Source of the DNA: Klebsiella grimontii
Lineage (GTDB): Bacteria; Pseudomonadota; Gammaproteobacteria; Enterobacterales; Enterobacteriaceae
Direction: 5' to 3'
DNA length: 64,000 bases
Assembly: GCF_900200035.1 (NCBI RefSeq)
Contig: NZ_FZTC01000015.1
Span: 1-64,000, forward strand
In this document: piece by piece, positions 9,577 to 20,585 of the stretch
How positions within the stretch are numbered: position 1 is the first letter of the stretch
Layout: each line of letters starts with the position of its first letter
The notes under the pieces: model-generated
What the model was told of the DNA's origin: nothing
The model's input: the letters and a program-made list of their open reading frames with translations, nothing else
The model's database searches: none
Made by a program: the position numbers and the translations under genes

Positions 9577-9608
9577 GAAAGCCTGAATCAGCAATGATTC
9601 AGGCTTTC
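9577..9608 (+). terminator. Terminator after tRNA-Asp
   Basis: gaaagcctgaatc and gattcaggctttc pair perfectly around agcaat, and the 3' arm ends in T residues. It terminates the tRNA transcript. Confidence 0.85.
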
Positions 9609-9784
9609 GTCGTTCTGGCCCGTGCCGTTTCCTGAGCCAGGCCTTCACACACGCTTCTATCCTCTCGATAACATGCCGACTCTCGGCGCAGCCCGCATGC
9701 CTTGCGCAAATCGCATTGATGGGTAACAGGTAAACTTTTTTGGCTTTGCTGCCGGCCTGACGCGCGCGTTTGCGGCATAAGAAA
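9609..9784. other. Non-coding spacer between tRNA-Asp and yafV
   Basis: I see no convincing gene here. A 64-codon open frame on the minus strand has no recognisable family or good ribosome-binding site. In E. coli this interval holds other small genes that are missing here. Confidence 0.5.
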
Positions 9785-9803
9785 GGGAGCCATGGCTCCC
9801 CGA
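9785..9803 (-). terminator. Terminator of yafV
   Basis: gggagccatggctccc is a perfect 16-base palindrome. Read on the minus strand it is followed by tttctt. It lies 12 bp after the yafV stop. Confidence 0.7.
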
Positions 9804-9814
9804 GTTTGCTTGCT

Positions 9815-10585
9815 TTAGTTGAGCGTGAAGGGGTCAGCGTCCTGCCAGGCCGGAAACTTCTCGCGATACTCTTTTAGCGACGTCAGCGAAAGCTCAGCGT
9901 CCAGGCGGGTTGCCTGATGCGGTTCGGCCGTCGCGATAATCTCGCCCTGCGGGGTAATTATCCGGCTATCGCCCCGGTAATGATGCCCGTTGCCATCGGT
10001 GCCGACGCGATTGCATCCGGCTACATAAGCCTGATTTTCGATAGCCCTGGCGACCAGCAGCGACTGCCAGTGCATTGAACGTGGGGCGGGCCAGTTGGCA
10101 ACGTACAGCGCTAAATCGTAGTCGTTATGGTTGCGTGACCACACCGGGAAACGCAGGTCGTAGCACACCAGCGGCAGAATTCTCCAGCCGCGCCATGCAA
10201 AAATAACCCGTTCGTTACCCGCCTCGTAATGATGATGTTCATCCGCCATGCGAAACAGGTGCCGTTTGTCATAGAAATGGATTTGACCGTTGGGCTCAAC
10301 CAGCAAAAAACGGTTAACCGGACCGCGGTCCGTTTGTAGCGCGGCGCTACCGGCAATCAGCGCGTTGGTTTGTGCGGCTTTAGCTTCCATCCAGGCAACC
10401 ACTTCCTCTTGCGATAGCGACTGTTTTGCTGCCTCCATCGCGAAGCCAGTGGTAAACATTTCGGGTAAAACAATGAGGTCACGCCCGGTTATCCCTTCCA
10501 GTTGACGATCGAAATGGCGCAGGTTGGCGGGACCGTCCATCCACACCAGCGGTTGTTGTAAAAGGGTTATTTTCAGTCCGGGCAC
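9815..10585 (-). CDS. yafV: Omega-amidase YafV (Nit family)
   Basis: This 256-residue carbon-nitrogen hydrolase matches E. coli YafV, which deaminates 2-oxoglutaramate and 2-oxosuccinamate in metabolite repair. The catalytic triad of the family is visible: Glu in VLPEMFTTGF, Lys in FYDKRHLF and Cys in LVCYDLRFPVW. It is a single gene in the cytosol with its own hairpin terminator. It starts 182 bp from the 3' end of fadE on the same strand, and a terminator separates them. Confidence 0.93.
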   Translation of the reverse strand: MPGLKITLLQQPLVWMDGPANLRHFDRQLEGITGRDLIVLPEMFTTGFAMEAAKQSLSQEEVVAWMEAKAAQTNALIAGSAALQTDRGPVNRFLLVEPNGQIHFYDKRHLFRMADEHHHYEAGNERVIFAWRGWRILPLVCYDLRFPVWSRNHNDYDLALYVANWPAPRSMHWQSLLVARAIENQAYVAGCNRVGTDGNGHHYRGDSRIITPQGEIIATAEPHQATRLDAELSLTSLKEYREKFPAWQDADPFTLN

Positions 10586-10720
10586 GGTGGTGAACTCCAG
10601 TATGATGAGAGGAATTATAATGATTTTAACACCATATCAGCCGAGGGACGGCTCAGGGAATATTTTGTAAAAGAATGACAGCCCTGGAAATACCCTTCGA
10701 TGAATTATCAGAAAAAAGAG

Positions 10721-10740
10721 AGGCGGGGAAGTCCCCGCCT
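10721..10740 (-). terminator. Terminator of fadE
   Basis: aggcggggaa and gtccccgcct form a GC-rich hairpin. On the minus strand it is followed by ctcttttttc. It lies 28 bp after the fadE stop. Confidence 0.9.
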
Positions 10741-10767
10741 CGATCGTGATGTGATTATTTGGGCTTT

Positions 10768-13212
10768 TTAAGCTGCTTCAATCTTGCGGACTTTCTCCGG
10801 CAGCTTTACCGGCCGGGTCGCCAGTTCATCCGGGGCGAAATCGTCGACGTTAATGCTGCGCAGTCGGCTGTTTTCAGCCCGGACCAGAATGTCCGCCTCG
10901 TCCTGATTGATTAACCCTTTTGCCAGCGCGTTGCGGGCCAGCTCATCAAGACGCGTAAACGACAGATTCTTGCCCAGCTCTTTGCACAGGCGCTGGTGGA
11001 TGGGGTCTGCCGCCATGACATCAAGCAGCGCCTCTTCCAGCAGGCCGACCGGGTTATGCTCGCTCGGCGTCAGATACTGACCGCGGCCGATACGCGAACG
11101 CGTCGCGCTCGGGACCTGCAGAATCTTCGCTACCTTATGATCCAGCTTGTCTGAAGGCGCCAGGTAATGACGTCCGGTCGGGAAGATGGCCACGCGAAGC
11201 GCTCCGGCGACCAGACGATTTGGGAAGTTGACCAACAGATCGTCAATCGCCTGCTCGGCCTGATACAGCGCATCCTGTACCCCCCAGTGAACCAGCGGTA
11301 AGTCCGCTTCGTTACGCCCCTCATCGTCATAGCGTTTCAGGACCGCCGACGCCAGGTAGAGCTGGCTCAGCACATCTCCCAGACGCGCAGAAATTCTTTC
11401 ACGACGCTTCAGGCTACCGCCCAGTACCGCCATTGAGACATCGGACAGCAGGGCCAGGTTGGCGCTCAGTCGGTTCATATGTTGATAGTAGCGACGAGTG
11501 GCATCGCGGGTCGGCGTGCTGCTGGTGAGACCGCGGGTCAGGCCCAGCCAGAAACTGCGCACTTTATTGCTTCCCACGTGCCCGATGTGTTTAAACAGCA
11601 GCTTATCGAAAGCGTCGATGTCGTTATTCTGCGCCGCCGCCATTTCATCCAGCACGTACGGATGACAGCGAATCGCTCCCTGGCCGAAGATCATCATGCT
11701 GCGGGTCAGGATATTCGCACCTTCAACGGTGATGGCGATCGGCGCGCCCTGATAGGCTCGCGCCAGGAAGTTACCGCTGCCGAGCATAATGCCCTTACCG
11801 CCGGTAATATCCATTGCGTCAATAATTGAACGCTGGCCACGGTGGGTGCAGTGATACTTCACAATTGCCGACAGTACCGCGGGTTTTTCGCCAAGCATAA
11901 TGCCGTAGGTAATCAGCGAGGCGGCGGCGTCCATTACGTAGGCATTGCCTGCGATACGCGCCAGCGGTTCTTCGATCCCTTCCATTTTACCGATAGAGAT
12001 TTTGAACTGGCGGCGAATGTGCGCGTAGGCACCGGTAGCCATGGCGACGGATTTAAGGCCACCGGTAGCGTTTGAGGGCAGGGTGATGCCGCGACCAACC
12101 GATAAACACTCAACCAGCATCCGCCAGCCCTGACCGGCCATCGACGGGCCGCCAATAATGTAATCGATAGGAACGAAAATATCTTTCCCCTGGGTCGGGC
12201 CGTTCTGGAACGGAACGTTCAGCGGGAAATGGCGACGACCGATTTCAACGCCAGGAGTGGTGGTCGGGATAAGCGCACAGGTGATACCCAGCTCTTCTTC
12301 CCCGCCCAGCAGGCGGTCAGGGTCGGAGAGTTTGAACGCCAGCCCCAGCACGGTAGCGATAGGCGCAAGCGTGATATAGCGTTTATTCCAGGTCAGACGC
12401 ATGCCCAGAACCTGCTGGCCCTGCCATTCGCCCATGCAGACGACGCCGGTATCCGGAATGGCGCCGGCATCGGAACCCGCTTCCGGGCTGGTCAGCGCGA
12501 AGCACGGAATTTCCTGACCGCGAGCCAGGCGTGGCAAATAGTGGTTTTTCTGCTCTTCCGTACCGTAATGCTGCAGCAGCTCGCCCGGGCCTAATGAGTT
12601 CGGCACGCCGACGGTAATCGCCAGGATTCCGGAGACACCCGACAGCTTTTGCAGTACGCGAGCCTGCGCGTAAGCGGAGAATTCCAGCCCGCCGTACTCT
12701 TTCTTAATGATCATCGCGAAGAAGCGATGCTCTTTCAGATAGGCCCACAGCTCCGGCGGCAGATCGGCCATCTCGTGGGTAATTTCGAAGTCGTTTGCCA
12801 TTCGGCAGGCTTCTTCGACCGGGCCGTCAATAAAGGCTTGTTCTTCAGCGGTGAGGCGCGGCTGCGGATAGTTGTGCAGTTTCTGCCAGTCGGGATTGCC
12901 GCGGAACAGATCGCCTTCCCACCATGTCGTACCGGCGTCAATCGCTTCTTTCTCGGTGCGCGACATCGGCGGCATGACCTTACGGAAAGCGCGGAACGCC
13001 GGGACTGAAATCATGGATTTACGCATCGGGGCAAGGTTGAACGGCAGCAAAACGATCGCCAGCGGAATTAGCAGCCAGATATTCCACAGCCCCGCAGCGC
13101 CGAGCGCGGCGGTCCAGACAAGTAAAATCGCGCTGCTGAGCAGCAGATTGATTCGGTGATAAAAGAGCGCACCGAGTAAAACTACGGTTGCAACAATACT
13201 CAAAATCATCAT
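10768..13212 (-). CDS. fadE: Acyl-CoA dehydrogenase (fatty acid beta-oxidation)
   Basis: This 814-residue FAD enzyme performs the first, committed step of beta-oxidation by converting acyl-CoA to trans-2-enoyl-CoA. Its length equals E. coli FadE. The first 60 residues hold two to three hydrophobic segments, consistent with inner-membrane association. The FAD/acyl-CoA domain includes [20 protein letters not shown] and the C-terminal domain includes [18 protein letters not shown]. It is a single-gene unit, divergent from gmhA. A FadR-like operator lies in its leader, so induction by fatty acids is likely. Confidence 0.96.
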   Translation of the reverse strand: MMILSIVATVVLLGALFYHRINLLLSSAILLVWTAALGAAGLWNIWLLIPLAIVLLPFNLAPMRKSMISVPAFRAFRKVMPPMSRTEKEAIDAGTTWWEGDLFRGNPDWQKLHNYPQPRLTAEEQAFIDGPVEEACRMANDFEITHEMADLPPELWAYLKEHRFFAMIIKKEYGGLEFSAYAQARVLQKLSGVSGILAITVGVPNSLGPGELLQHYGTEEQKNHYLPRLARGQEIPCFALTSPEAGSDAGAIPDTGVVCMGEWQGQQVLGMRLTWNKRYITLAPIATVLGLAFKLSDPDRLLGGEEELGITCALIPTTTPGVEIGRRHFPLNVPFQNGPTQGKDIFVPIDYIIGGPSMAGQGWRMLVECLSVGRGITLPSNATGGLKSVAMATGAYAHIRRQFKISIGKMEGIEEPLARIAGNAYVMDAAASLITYGIMLGEKPAVLSAIVKYHCTHRGQRSIIDAMDITGGKGIMLGSGNFLARAYQGAPIAITVEGANILTRSMMIFGQGAIRCHPYVLDEMAAAQNNDIDAFDKLLFKHIGHVGSNKVRSFWLGLTRGLTSSTPTRDATRRYYQHMNRLSANLALLSDVSMAVLGGSLKRRERISARLGDVLSQLYLASAVLKRYDDEGRNEADLPLVHWGVQDALYQAEQAIDDLLVNFPNRLVAGALRVAIFPTGRHYLAPSDKLDHKVAKILQVPSATRSRIGRGQYLTPSEHNPVGLLEEALLDVMAADPIHQRLCKELGKNLSFTRLDELARNALAKGLINQDEADILVRAENSRLRSINVDDFAPDELATRPVKLPEKVRKIEAA

Positions 13213-13235
13213 AGAGAAATGCTCCCTGTCTTGTA

Positions 13236-13252
13236 GGAGGTCTGACCACTTG
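13236..13252 (-). promoter_or_regulatory. FadR-like operator in the fadE leader
   Basis: On the minus strand, agtggtcagacct matches the core of the FadR consensus (TGGTNNGACCA type) with one mismatch in the outer arm. It lies about 25 bp upstream of the fadE start, close to the ribosome-binding region. FadR repression of fadE is established in E. coli; the site here is inferred from sequence. Confidence 0.6.
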
Positions 13253-13450
13253 TGATGATATGGTTGTAGTGGATGTAATTTGTTTTAGCAATGTGTTTAC
13301 AAAATAATTACAACCTTGCTCACATTGTTGTACGGAAATGCGGCACATAAAATCAAAAGCACGGGGGATTACCTTGCGTGCTGCTTCTCGCTGCGTCGGC
13401 TATCCGGTAAACTGCCTGGGTTATCCCACAAATACTGAAGGATTATCCTC

Positions 13451-14032
13451 ATGTACCAGGATCTTATTCGTAACGAACTGAATGAAGCCGCTGAAACGCT
13501 GGCTAACTTTCTGCAGGACGAAGCCAATATTCATGCGATTCAGCGTGCTGCGGTGCTGCTGGCGGATAGCTTTAAAGCTGGCGGCAAAGTCCTTTCCTGC
13601 GGTAACGGCGGTTCACACTGCGATGCGATGCATTTTGCGGAAGAACTGACCGGGCGCTATCGTGAAAACCGCCCAGGCTATCCGGCAATTGCGATTTCAG
13701 ACGTGAGCCATCTCTCTTGCGTCAGCAATGATTTTGGCTATGAATATGTTTTCTCTCGCTACGTAGAATCAGTGGGCCGTACAGGCGATGTATTGCTGGG
13801 GATCTCCACTTCCGGTAACTCCGGTAACGTAATCAAAGCGATCGAAGCCGCCCGCGCTCAGGGGATGAAAGTGATTACTCTGACGGGGAAAGATGGCGGT
13901 AAAATGGCGGGATCGGCGGATGTCGAAATTCGCGTACCGCATTTTGGCTACGCCGACCGCATTCAGGAAATTCATATTAAAGTGATTCATATCCTGATTA
14001 TGCTTATCGAAAAAGAGATGGTTAAAGCCTGA
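13451..14032 (+). CDS. gmhA: Sedoheptulose 7-phosphate isomerase
   Basis: This 193-residue cytosolic SIS-domain enzyme (also called LpcA) converts sedoheptulose 7-phosphate to D-glycero-D-manno-heptose 7-phosphate, the first step of heptose supply for the LPS inner core. The phosphosugar site appears as [22 protein letters not shown] near residue 52 and [16 protein letters not shown] near residue 118. It matches E. coli GmhA throughout. A good ribosome-binding site (tgaagga) precedes the ATG. It is followed by a small hairpin and yafJ on the same strand, with 43 bp between. Confidence 0.97.
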   Translation: MYQDLIRNELNEAAETLANFLQDEANIHAIQRAAVLLADSFKAGGKVLSCGNGGSHCDAMHFAEELTGRYRENRPGYPAIAISDVSHLSCVSNDFGYEYVFSRYVESVGRTGDVLLGISTSGNSGNVIKAIEAARAQGMKVITLTGKDGGKMAGSADVEIRVPHFGYADRIQEIHIKVIHILIMLIEKEMVKA

Positions 14033-14038
14033 TAAATC

Positions 14039-14055
14039 GCGGGGGTTAACCCCGC
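14039..14055 (+). terminator. Small GC hairpin between gmhA and yafJ
   Basis: gcgggg and ccccgc pair around gttaa directly after the gmhA stop. No T-run follows, so it may only trim or weaken read-through into yafJ. Confidence 0.45.
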
Positions 14056-14075
14056 ATTGCTGTATGAGGTGATCT

Positions 14076-14843
14076 ATGTGCGAATTGCTCGGGATGAGCG
14101 CGAATGTGCCCACAGATATTTGCTTCAGTTTCACCGGGCTGGTGCAGCGCGGTGGCGGAACCGGGCCGCATAAAGACGGCTGGGGCATTACTTTTTATGA
14201 AGGTAAGGGCTGTCGCACATTTAAAGATCCGCAGCCTAGCTTTCAGTCGCCCATAGCCAAGCTGGTGCAGGAATATCCTATCAAGTCCTGCTCGGTCATC
14301 GCCCATATTCGCCAGGCCAACCGGGGTATCGTTGCGCTGGAAAATACTCACCCCTTTACCCGGGAATTGTGGGGGCGCAACTGGACCTATGCGCATAACG
14401 GTCAACTGGAAGGGTATGAGAATCTCGGGACGGGCAACCTGCACCCCATCGGGGAAACCGATAGCGAAAAGGCGTTCTGCTGGCTGCTGCACAGCATCAC
14501 CGAGCGCTATCCGGAAATGCCGGGCGATATGGTGGAGGTATTCAGCTTTATCGCTACGCTTGCCGGAGAGCTGCGTGAAAAGGGCGTGTTTAACATGCTG
14601 CTCTCCGATGGGCGCTACGTGATGGCGTTCTGCTCGACGAATTTATACTGGATTACGCGACGGGCGCCGTTTGGCGTAGCGACGCTGCTGGATCAGGATG
14701 TAGAAATTGATTTTCAACGCGAGACCACACCGAATGATGTGGTCTCCGTTATCGCCACCCAGCCGCTGACCGGCAATGAAACCTGGAATAAAATCATGCC
14801 AGGCGAGTGGGTGTTATTTTGCCTCGGGGACCGAGTAGTTTGA
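14076..14843 (+). CDS. yafJ: Class II glutamine amidotransferase-like protein YafJ
   Basis: This 255-residue N-terminal-nucleophile hydrolase matches E. coli YafJ. Cys2 (MCELLGMSANVP) is the expected nucleophile after Met removal. AHIRQANRGIVALENTHPF and TYAHNGQLEGYENL are the glutamine-binding segments of class II amidotransferases. No synthase domain is attached, so the acceptor is unknown. Its last 30 bases overlap the 3' end of yafK on the opposite strand. Confidence 0.93.
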   Translation: MCELLGMSANVPTDICFSFTGLVQRGGGTGPHKDGWGITFYEGKGCRTFKDPQPSFQSPIAKLVQEYPIKSCSVIAHIRQANRGIVALENTHPFTRELWGRNWTYAHNGQLEGYENLGTGNLHPIGETDSEKAFCWLLHSITERYPEMPGDMVEVFSFIATLAGELREKGVFNMLLSDGRYVMAFCSTNLYWITRRAPFGVATLLDQDVEIDFQRETTPNDVVSVIATQPLTGNETWNKIMPGEWVLFCLGDRVV

Positions 14844-15554
14844 CGCGAGCTGCGGCTGCACAACTTCGTGGCTGAGCGGTTTGCTCACCACGTAGCGGCC
14901 ATCGGCCACGGAAACCACCGGCGGTTTATGCGTCTGCCGGAAGTAGTCGTATCCCGGTTTCAGCTGTTGCCAGAAATCCGCGAAGTAGGAATATTTGTGC
15001 CGCGCCATGTTGGCATCGGTCATGCGAAAAGGATAGATGCTCACCTGAACGTTGGGCTGGCCGAAGACTAACGCGCCGGTGACGAACTGGAAGATTTCAT
15101 CAATACCGGTATCGGTCATGGCGTAACAGCCAACGGATACGCAGGCGCCGTGAATCATCAGATACTTACCTTCGTAGCCGTGCGCGCGGTCGTAAGCGTT
15201 CGGGAAGCCAATATTGATCGCTTTATAGAAACGACTATCGGGTTTTAGCTGATTGCGCGAAACGTTATAGAACCCTTCCGGGCTCTTGAAATCGCCCTGG
15301 CGCTGCTTTGGACCGAGCCCGCCGGAGTAGTTACAGATCCGGTAGCTGTCGAGAAGCTGGTAAGTTTCGCCCATCTTGACGTAAAGATCGAGCATGCGCT
15401 CTTCTTTGAAGATCTCAATGTAGACCGGGGAGCCCATGAGCTGCTGCTTATACTCTTTGCTCATCGGCGTTGTCGAGCTGTTACTGCTAAGTAACCCTGC
15501 GAATGAAACGCACGGCAACAGAAGCATCGCAATAAATAATGCGATTTTGCGCAT
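14814..15554 (-). CDS. yafK: YkuD-family peptidoglycan amidase/transpeptidase-like protein YafK (DpaA)
   Basis: This 246-residue secreted protein matches E. coli YafK, also called DpaA or LdtF. That protein releases Braun lipoprotein from peptidoglycan rather than attaching it. The signal peptide is MRKIALFIAMLLLPCVSFA. The YkuD motif HGACVSVGCYAMT near residue 136 holds the catalytic Cys. I chose the ATG at 15554, which opens on the signal peptide. The 40-codon upstream extension is not in the family. It is convergent with yafJ and their coding ends overlap by 30 bp. Confidence 0.93.
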   Translation of the reverse strand: MRKIALFIAMLLLPCVSFAGLLSSNSSTTPMSKEYKQQLMGSPVYIEIFKEERMLDLYVKMGETYQLLDSYRICNYSGGLGPKQRQGDFKSPEGFYNVSRNQLKPDSRFYKAINIGFPNAYDRAHGYEGKYLMIHGACVSVGCYAMTDTGIDEIFQFVTGALVFGQPNVQVSIYPFRMTDANMARHKYSYFADFWQQLKPGYDYFRQTHKPPVVSVADGRYVVSKPLSHEVVQPQLASNYSVPEAK

Positions 15555-15967
15555 ACTACTTGTTCCTTGATAAAACAAATTACCACATTGCCAGGACGGC
15601 AAGAGAGACCCGAAATCAGAGTTTTCTGGTTTTAGAGCGCTCACATTAGCACCACGGCATTTTTTCGCAAGCACGATGTGCCACGTTTACGTTTTAGTTT
15701 TCCGTTATAGCGAATCTTGAGGCAAAGCGCAGTCAGAACTTTGCGTAATAGCTCGCATTTTAGAACGACTTAATGGCGGTTTGTCTACAGGCGCCGCTCA
15801 CGAAATGTTACACTTGGCCCGCTAAATGCTCAGGGTAAGAAAGGATGCTTCTCTCCCGTCTTGTGAATCACCAGGACTACAATGTTCCTTTCTTCCTCTT
15901 ATTTTCCATTAATTATGCTGGCCTCGGCCTGATGCCGGGGTTTAGGTAACGGATACCTGCTAACGAT
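15555..15967. promoter_or_regulatory. Control region between yafK and the nqr operon
   Basis: This 413-bp gap between divergent genes must contain the yafK and nqrA promoters. An extended -10-like tgttacact occurs near 15807, but no -35 box is well spaced from it. A G-C inverted segment, ggcctcggcctgatgccgggg, is seen near 15922, shortly before nqrA, and could fold in the leader. I see no coding sequence. Confidence 0.45.
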
Positions 15968-17311
15968 ATGATTAAAATCACGAAAGGGCTGAATTTGCCC
16001 ATAGCTGGCATGCCATCACAGCAGATTTCTTCGAAGCCTGCGGTTAAGCGCGTTGCGCTGTTAGGCGAAGAGTACATCGGTATGCGCCCCTCGATGGCGG
16101 TGCGTGAAGGTGACCGGGTACAAAAAGGGCAGCTTCTGTTCGAAGACAAAAAAAATCCTGGCGTGCGTTTTACCGCACCGGCAAGTGGGACCATTAGCGC
16201 CATTCATCGCGGCGAGCGTCGGGTTCTGCAATCGGTCGTTATTGATGTGGATGGCGATGATGCCGTTCACTTTCCCCGCTATGAATTAGCCGATCTTGCC
16301 GGGTTGACGCGCGAGGCCGTACAGCGCCAACTGCTGGAGTCGGGGATGTGGACGGCATTTCGCACCCGTCCTTTCAGCAAAATACCCGCGCCGGGCAGCG
16401 TGCCGGCGGCCATATTTGTCACCGCCATTGATACGAATCCGCTGGCGGCAGACCCTCAGCCAATCATACTGGCCCAGCGTGAGGCCTTTGACGCTGGTTT
16501 GACGCTGTTGACGCGGCTGACCGACGGTAAAGTCCACGTCTGTCAGGCCAGCGGCGGCAAGCTTGGCGGGCATCCGGTTGGCCAGGTTACTTTCAACCAG
16601 TTTGCCGGGCCGCATCCCGCCGGGCTGGTGGGGACCCACATCCATTTTCTCGAACCGGTTAGCCTGAAAAAGCAGGTCTGGCATCTTAACTATCAGGACG
16701 TTATCGCCGTTGGCAAATTATTCCTGGAAGGGGAGCTGTCTGTCGAACGTATTATTGCCCTCGGTGGCCCGCAGGTGAAGGAGCCCCGTCTGATAAAAAC
16801 GTGTTCAGGCGCCAGCCTTGATGAGCTGCTGGCAGATGAACTGCTGGATGATGAAAACCGGATTATTTCCGGTTCGGTCCTCAGCGGAACGCATGCCCGC
16901 GGGCCGCATGCTTTTCTTGGCCGCTTTCATTTACAGGTCAGCGTGGTGAAGGAAGGGCGAGAGAAAGAGCTGTTCGGCTGGGTGATGCCGGGGAAGGACA
17001 AATTCTCCATCACTCGCACCACGCTCGGCCACTTTATGAAGCGTAAGCTGTTTAATTTCTCGACGGATACCAACGGCGGCGAGCGGGCTATGGTGCCGAT
17101 TGGCAATTATGAGCGAGTGATGCCGCTGGATATTCTGCCCACCATGCTGCTGCGGGATTTGCTGGCGGGGGATACCGATAGCGCACAGGCGCTGGGCTGT
17201 CTGGAACTGGATGAAGAAGACCTGGCGCTTTGCACCTACGTGTGTCCCGGCAAGTATGAATATGGCCCGGCGTTGCGCAGCGTGTTAACCCAGATTGAGC
17301 AGGAAGGATAA
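15968..17311 (+). CDS. nqrA: Na+-translocating NADH:quinone reductase subunit A
   Basis: This 447-residue membrane-peripheral subunit of the Na+-NQR complex takes part in quinone binding on the cytoplasmic side. The sequence begins [14 protein letters not shown] and continues with [14 protein letters not shown] and the biotinyl/lipoyl-like segment [11 protein letters not shown], as in Vibrio NqrA. It is the first gene of seven on the plus strand and its stop is followed three bases later by the nqrB ATG. The complex couples NADH oxidation to Na+ export. Confidence 0.97.
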   Translation: MIKITKGLNLPIAGMPSQQISSKPAVKRVALLGEEYIGMRPSMAVREGDRVQKGQLLFEDKKNPGVRFTAPASGTISAIHRGERRVLQSVVIDVDGDDAVHFPRYELADLAGLTREAVQRQLLESGMWTAFRTRPFSKIPAPGSVPAAIFVTAIDTNPLAADPQPIILAQREAFDAGLTLLTRLTDGKVHVCQASGGKLGGHPVGQVTFNQFAGPHPAGLVGTHIHFLEPVSLKKQVWHLNYQDVIAVGKLFLEGELSVERIIALGGPQVKEPRLIKTCSGASLDELLADELLDDENRIISGSVLSGTHARGPHAFLGRFHLQVSVVKEGREKELFGWVMPGKDKFSITRTTLGHFMKRKLFNFSTDTNGGERAMVPIGNYERVMPLDILPTMLLRDLLAGDTDSAQALGCLELDEEDLALCTYVCPGKYEYGPALRSVLTQIEQEG

Positions 17312-17314
17312 GTG

Positions 17315-18553
17315 ATGGGCTTAAAGCAACTGTTTGACAAACTTGAGCCGCACTTTACGCACGGCGGCAAGCTGGAAAAATACTACCCGTTGTTCGAAGC
17401 GACGGCGACCTTGTTTTATACACCCGGTCAGGTGACGCGCGGAGCGGCGCACGTCAGAGACGCCATCGACCTTAAGCGGATGATGATACTGGTGTGGTTC
17501 GCCGTTTTCCCGGCAATGTTCTGGGGAATGTATAACGTTGGCCTGCAGACTATTCCGGCGCTGCATAAATTATACGGTGCTGAACAGCTGCAGCAGGTTA
17601 TTGCCGGGAACTGGCACTACAGCATTGCGCAGTGGTTGGGGGTGAACTTCACCCCTGACGCCGGTTGGCTCAGCATGATGACCTTGGGGGCGGTATTTTT
17701 CCTGCCTGTCTACATTACCGTATTTCTTGTCGGCGGATTCTGGGAAGTGCTGTTTGCTATCGTGCGTAAACACGAGGTTAACGAGGGCTTTTTCGTTACC
17801 TCTATTCTGTTTGCGCTGATCGTACCGCCCACTTTGCCGCTATGGCAGGCCGCGTTTGGGATCACCTTCGGTGTCGTCATGGCCAAGGAGATTTTTGGCG
17901 GAACCGGGCGAAACTTTCTCAACCCGGCGCTGGCGGGGCGGGCCTTTCTGTTCTTTGCCTGGCCGGCGCAAATTTCCGGCGACCTGGTGTGGACTGCGGC
18001 GGATGGCTTCTCCGGCGCGACGCCGCTATCCCAGTGGGCCAGCGGCGGCGGTGAATCGCTGGTGAACGTCGCTACCGGTCTGCCGGTAAGCTGGATGGAT
18101 GCCTTCCTCGGCAAGATTCCGGGCTCGATTGGCGAAGTCTCGACGCTGATGATTCTGATCGGCGGGGCAATCATTATCTTTGGTCGCGTGGCCTCATGGC
18201 GCATCGTCGCCGGGGTTTTCATCGGTATGGTGGCTACCGCGATGCTGTTTAATTTCATTGGCTCTGATACCAACCCGATGTTTGCCATGCCGTGGTACTG
18301 GCATCTGGTGCTCGGCGGTTTCGCCTTCGGCATGATGTTTATGGCGACGGACCCGGTGTCCGCGTCGTTTACGGATAGAGGTAAATGGAGCTATGGCCTG
18401 CTGATCGGCGTGATGTGCGTCCTGATTCGCGTGGTCAACCCGGCCTATCCGGAAGGGATGATGCTGGCGATCCTCTTCGCCAACCTCTTCGCGCCGCTGT
18501 TCGATTATCTGGTGGTGCGGGCCAATATTAAGCGGAGGAAGTCGCGTGGCTGA
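17315..18553 (+). CDS. nqrB: Na+-NQR subunit B
   Basis: This 412-residue integral membrane subunit carries covalently bound FMN and the quinone/Na+ pathway. About ten membrane helices are visible. The flavinylation motif is [12 protein letters not shown], with the Thr as expected FMN site, and [24 protein letters not shown] is a strongly conserved core. I chose the ATG at 17315 after aggaagg. A GTG directly before it is possible. It overlaps nqrC by 8 bp. Confidence 0.96.
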   Translation: MGLKQLFDKLEPHFTHGGKLEKYYPLFEATATLFYTPGQVTRGAAHVRDAIDLKRMMILVWFAVFPAMFWGMYNVGLQTIPALHKLYGAEQLQQVIAGNWHYSIAQWLGVNFTPDAGWLSMMTLGAVFFLPVYITVFLVGGFWEVLFAIVRKHEVNEGFFVTSILFALIVPPTLPLWQAAFGITFGVVMAKEIFGGTGRNFLNPALAGRAFLFFAWPAQISGDLVWTAADGFSGATPLSQWASGGGESLVNVATGLPVSWMDAFLGKIPGSIGEVSTLMILIGGAIIIFGRVASWRIVAGVFIGMVATAMLFNFIGSDTNPMFAMPWYWHLVLGGFAFGMMFMATDPVSASFTDRGKWSYGLLIGVMCVLIRVVNPAYPEGMMLAILFANLFAPLFDYLVVRANIKRRKSRG

Positions 18554-19340
18554 GAATAAAAGTAACGATAGCATCGGCAAAACGCTGCTGGTGGTGCTGG
18601 TGCTTTGTCTGGTCTGCTCAATCGTGGTCGCCGGTTCTGCGGTGGGGCTAAAATCGCGCCAGCAGGAGCAGCGCGCTCTCGATAAACAGCGCAATATCCT
18701 GGCGGTTGCCGGTCTGATGAAGCAGGGGATGAGCGCAGAGGACGTGGCTGATATTTTTAAGGCCCGTATCTCTCCGCGATTAGTCGATTTAGCCAGCGGC
18801 GAGCTGCTGGATAAAGATCCCGGCAAGTTTAATCAGGCCCAGGCTCTGAAAGATCCCCAGCAAAGCCTACAGCTGGACGCCAGTCAGGACCCGGCCGGTA
18901 TCAAACGCCGCAGTAATATTGCCGAAATTTATCTGGTGCGCGATGAAAAGCAGCAGATTCAGGAAATCGTCCTGCCCATTTACGGTAACGGCCTGTGGTC
19001 GGTGATGTACGCCTTTATTGCGCTGGAAACCGATGGCCGTACGCTCAAAGGGATCACCTATTACGATCACGGCGAAACGCCGGGGCTGGGCGGGGAAATC
19101 GAAAACCCCAACTGGCGCCAGCAGTTTATCGGTAAACAAGTGCTTGATGATAAAGGTATGCCTGCGCTGAGAATCGTTAAAGGCGGAGCGCGTCCGGGCG
19201 ACCTGCACGCCGTGGATGGCCTGTCGGGCGCGACGCTGACTTCCAACGGTGTGCAGCATAGTTTTGATTTCTGGATGGGCGAACTGGGCTTTGGTCCATT
19301 CCTGCATAAGGTACGTGAAGGGGGGCTGAATAATGGCTGA
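18546..19340 (+). CDS. nqrC: Na+-NQR subunit C
   Basis: This 264-residue subunit has one N-terminal membrane helix ([22 protein letters not shown]) and a periplasmic FMN-binding domain. The flavinylation motif is [12 protein letters not shown], where the second Thr is the known FMN attachment site in homologues. The start is GTG with a strong upstream gcggagga. It overlaps nqrB by 8 bp and nqrD by 8 bp, showing tight translational coupling. Confidence 0.96.
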   Translation: MAENKSNDSIGKTLLVVLVLCLVCSIVVAGSAVGLKSRQQEQRALDKQRNILAVAGLMKQGMSAEDVADIFKARISPRLVDLASGELLDKDPGKFNQAQALKDPQQSLQLDASQDPAGIKRRSNIAEIYLVRDEKQQIQEIVLPIYGNGLWSVMYAFIALETDGRTLKGITYYDHGETPGLGGEIENPNWRQQFIGKQVLDDKGMPALRIVKGGARPGDLHAVDGLSGATLTSNGVQHSFDFWMGELGFGPFLHKVREGGLNNG

Positions 19341-19971
19341 TTTAGGCGACATGAAAGAAATGAAGCGCGTGCTGGTGGGGCCGCTTATCGCTAATAACCC
19401 TATCACGCTGCAGGTCCTGGGCGTCTGCTCCGCGCTGGCGGTGACCACCAAGCTGGAGACGGCTTTTGTGATGACCATCGCGGTGACGCTGGTTACGGCT
19501 TTCTCCAGCATGTTTATCTCCATGATCCGCCACCACATTCCGAATAGCGTGCGCATCATTGTGCAGATGGCGATTATCGCTTCGCTGGTTATTGTCGTTG
19601 ACCAGCTGCTGCGCGCTTTTGCTTATGAAACCTCCAAACAGCTATCGGTATTCGTCGGCCTTATCATTACCAACTGTATCGTAATGGGGCGGGCGGAAGC
19701 CTATGCCATGAAGTCGCCGCCGTTGGCAAGCTTTATGGACGGTATTGGCAACGGTCTAGGATACGGCGCGATCCTGTTGCTTGTCGGCTTTCTGCGCGAG
19801 CTCATTGGCAGCGGCAAACTGTTTGGCATCACGGTGCTGGAAACGGTGCAGAACGGCGGCTGGTATCAGCCAAATGGCCTGTTTCTTCTGGCGCCGAGTG
19901 CGTTCTTCATTATCGGTTTGTTGATTTGGGCGGTGCGTAGCTGGAAGCCTGAACAGCAGGAAAAGGAGTAA
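19333..19971 (+). CDS. nqrD: Na+-NQR subunit D
   Basis: This 212-residue integral membrane subunit of about six helices is homologous to NqrE and to Rnf[25 protein letters not shown] near the N-terminus holds the conserved Cys that, paired with one in NqrE, is reported to ligate an Fe or Fe-S centre in the membrane. A second conserved stretch is [21 protein letters not shown]. It lies 6 bp before nqrE. Confidence 0.96.
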   Translation: MADLGDMKEMKRVLVGPLIANNPITLQVLGVCSALAVTTKLETAFVMTIAVTLVTAFSSMFISMIRHHIPNSVRIIVQMAIIASLVIVVDQLLRAFAYETSKQLSVFVGLIITNCIVMGRAEAYAMKSPPLASFMDGIGNGLGYGAILLLVGFLRELIGSGKLFGITVLETVQNGGWYQPNGLFLLAPSAFFIIGLLIWAVRSWKPEQQEKE

Positions 19972-19977
19972 CCGATT

Positions 19978-20574
19978 ATGGCTCATTACATTAGCCTGTT
20001 TGTCCGCGCCGTGTTTGTTGAAAACATGGCGCTGGCCTTCTTTCTTGGGATGTGTACCTTCCTCGCGGTATCGAAAAAAGTGTCGACCGCTTTCGGGCTC
20101 GGCGTTGCGGTAACGGTCGTGCTTGGGCTGGCGGTACCCATTAACAATCTGGTTTACAACCTGGTGCTGCGCGACGGCGCGCTGGTGGAAGGCGTTGATC
20201 TGAGCTTTCTGAACTTTATTACCTTCATTGGCGTTATTGCCGCGCTGGTTCAGATCCTCGAGATGATCCTCGATAAGTACTTCCCGACGCTCTATAACGC
20301 TCTGGGGATCTTCCTGCCGCTGATTGCCGTCAACTGTGCGATTTTTGGCGGTGTCTCCTTCATGGTGCAGCGTGACTATAACTTCAGCGAGTCGATCGTT
20401 TACGGCTTTGGTTCCGGCATCGGCTGGCTGCTGGCAATTGTGGCGATGGCGGGTATCCGTGAAAAAATGAAATACGCAAACGTGCCCGCGGGTCTGCGCG
20501 GGTTAGGGATCACCTTTATTACCACAGGTCTGATGGCGCTGGGCTTTATGTCATTCTCCGGTGTGCAGCTATAA
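19978..20574 (+). CDS. nqrE: Na+-NQR subunit E
   Basis: This 198-residue membrane subunit of six helices is homologous to NqrD and Rnf[23 protein letters not shown] and [21 protein letters not shown] carry the conserved Cys residues that face those of NqrD across the membrane pseudo-twofold axis. It is followed 11 bp later by nqrF, with gggcggaaagt as ribosome-binding site. Confidence 0.96.
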   Translation: MAHYISLFVRAVFVENMALAFFLGMCTFLAVSKKVSTAFGLGVAVTVVLGLAVPINNLVYNLVLRDGALVEGVDLSFLNFITFIGVIAALVQILEMILDKYFPTLYNALGIFLPLIAVNCAIFGGVSFMVQRDYNFSESIVYGFGSGIGWLLAIVAMAGIREKMKYANVPAGLRGLGITFITTGLMALGFMSFSGVQL

Positions 20575-20585
20575 GGGCGGAAAGT

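Noticed and set aside
9599-9793. 64-codon minus-strand frame after the second tRNA
   Set aside because: No family resemblance, no convincing ribosome-binding site, and it covers the yafV and tRNA terminators.
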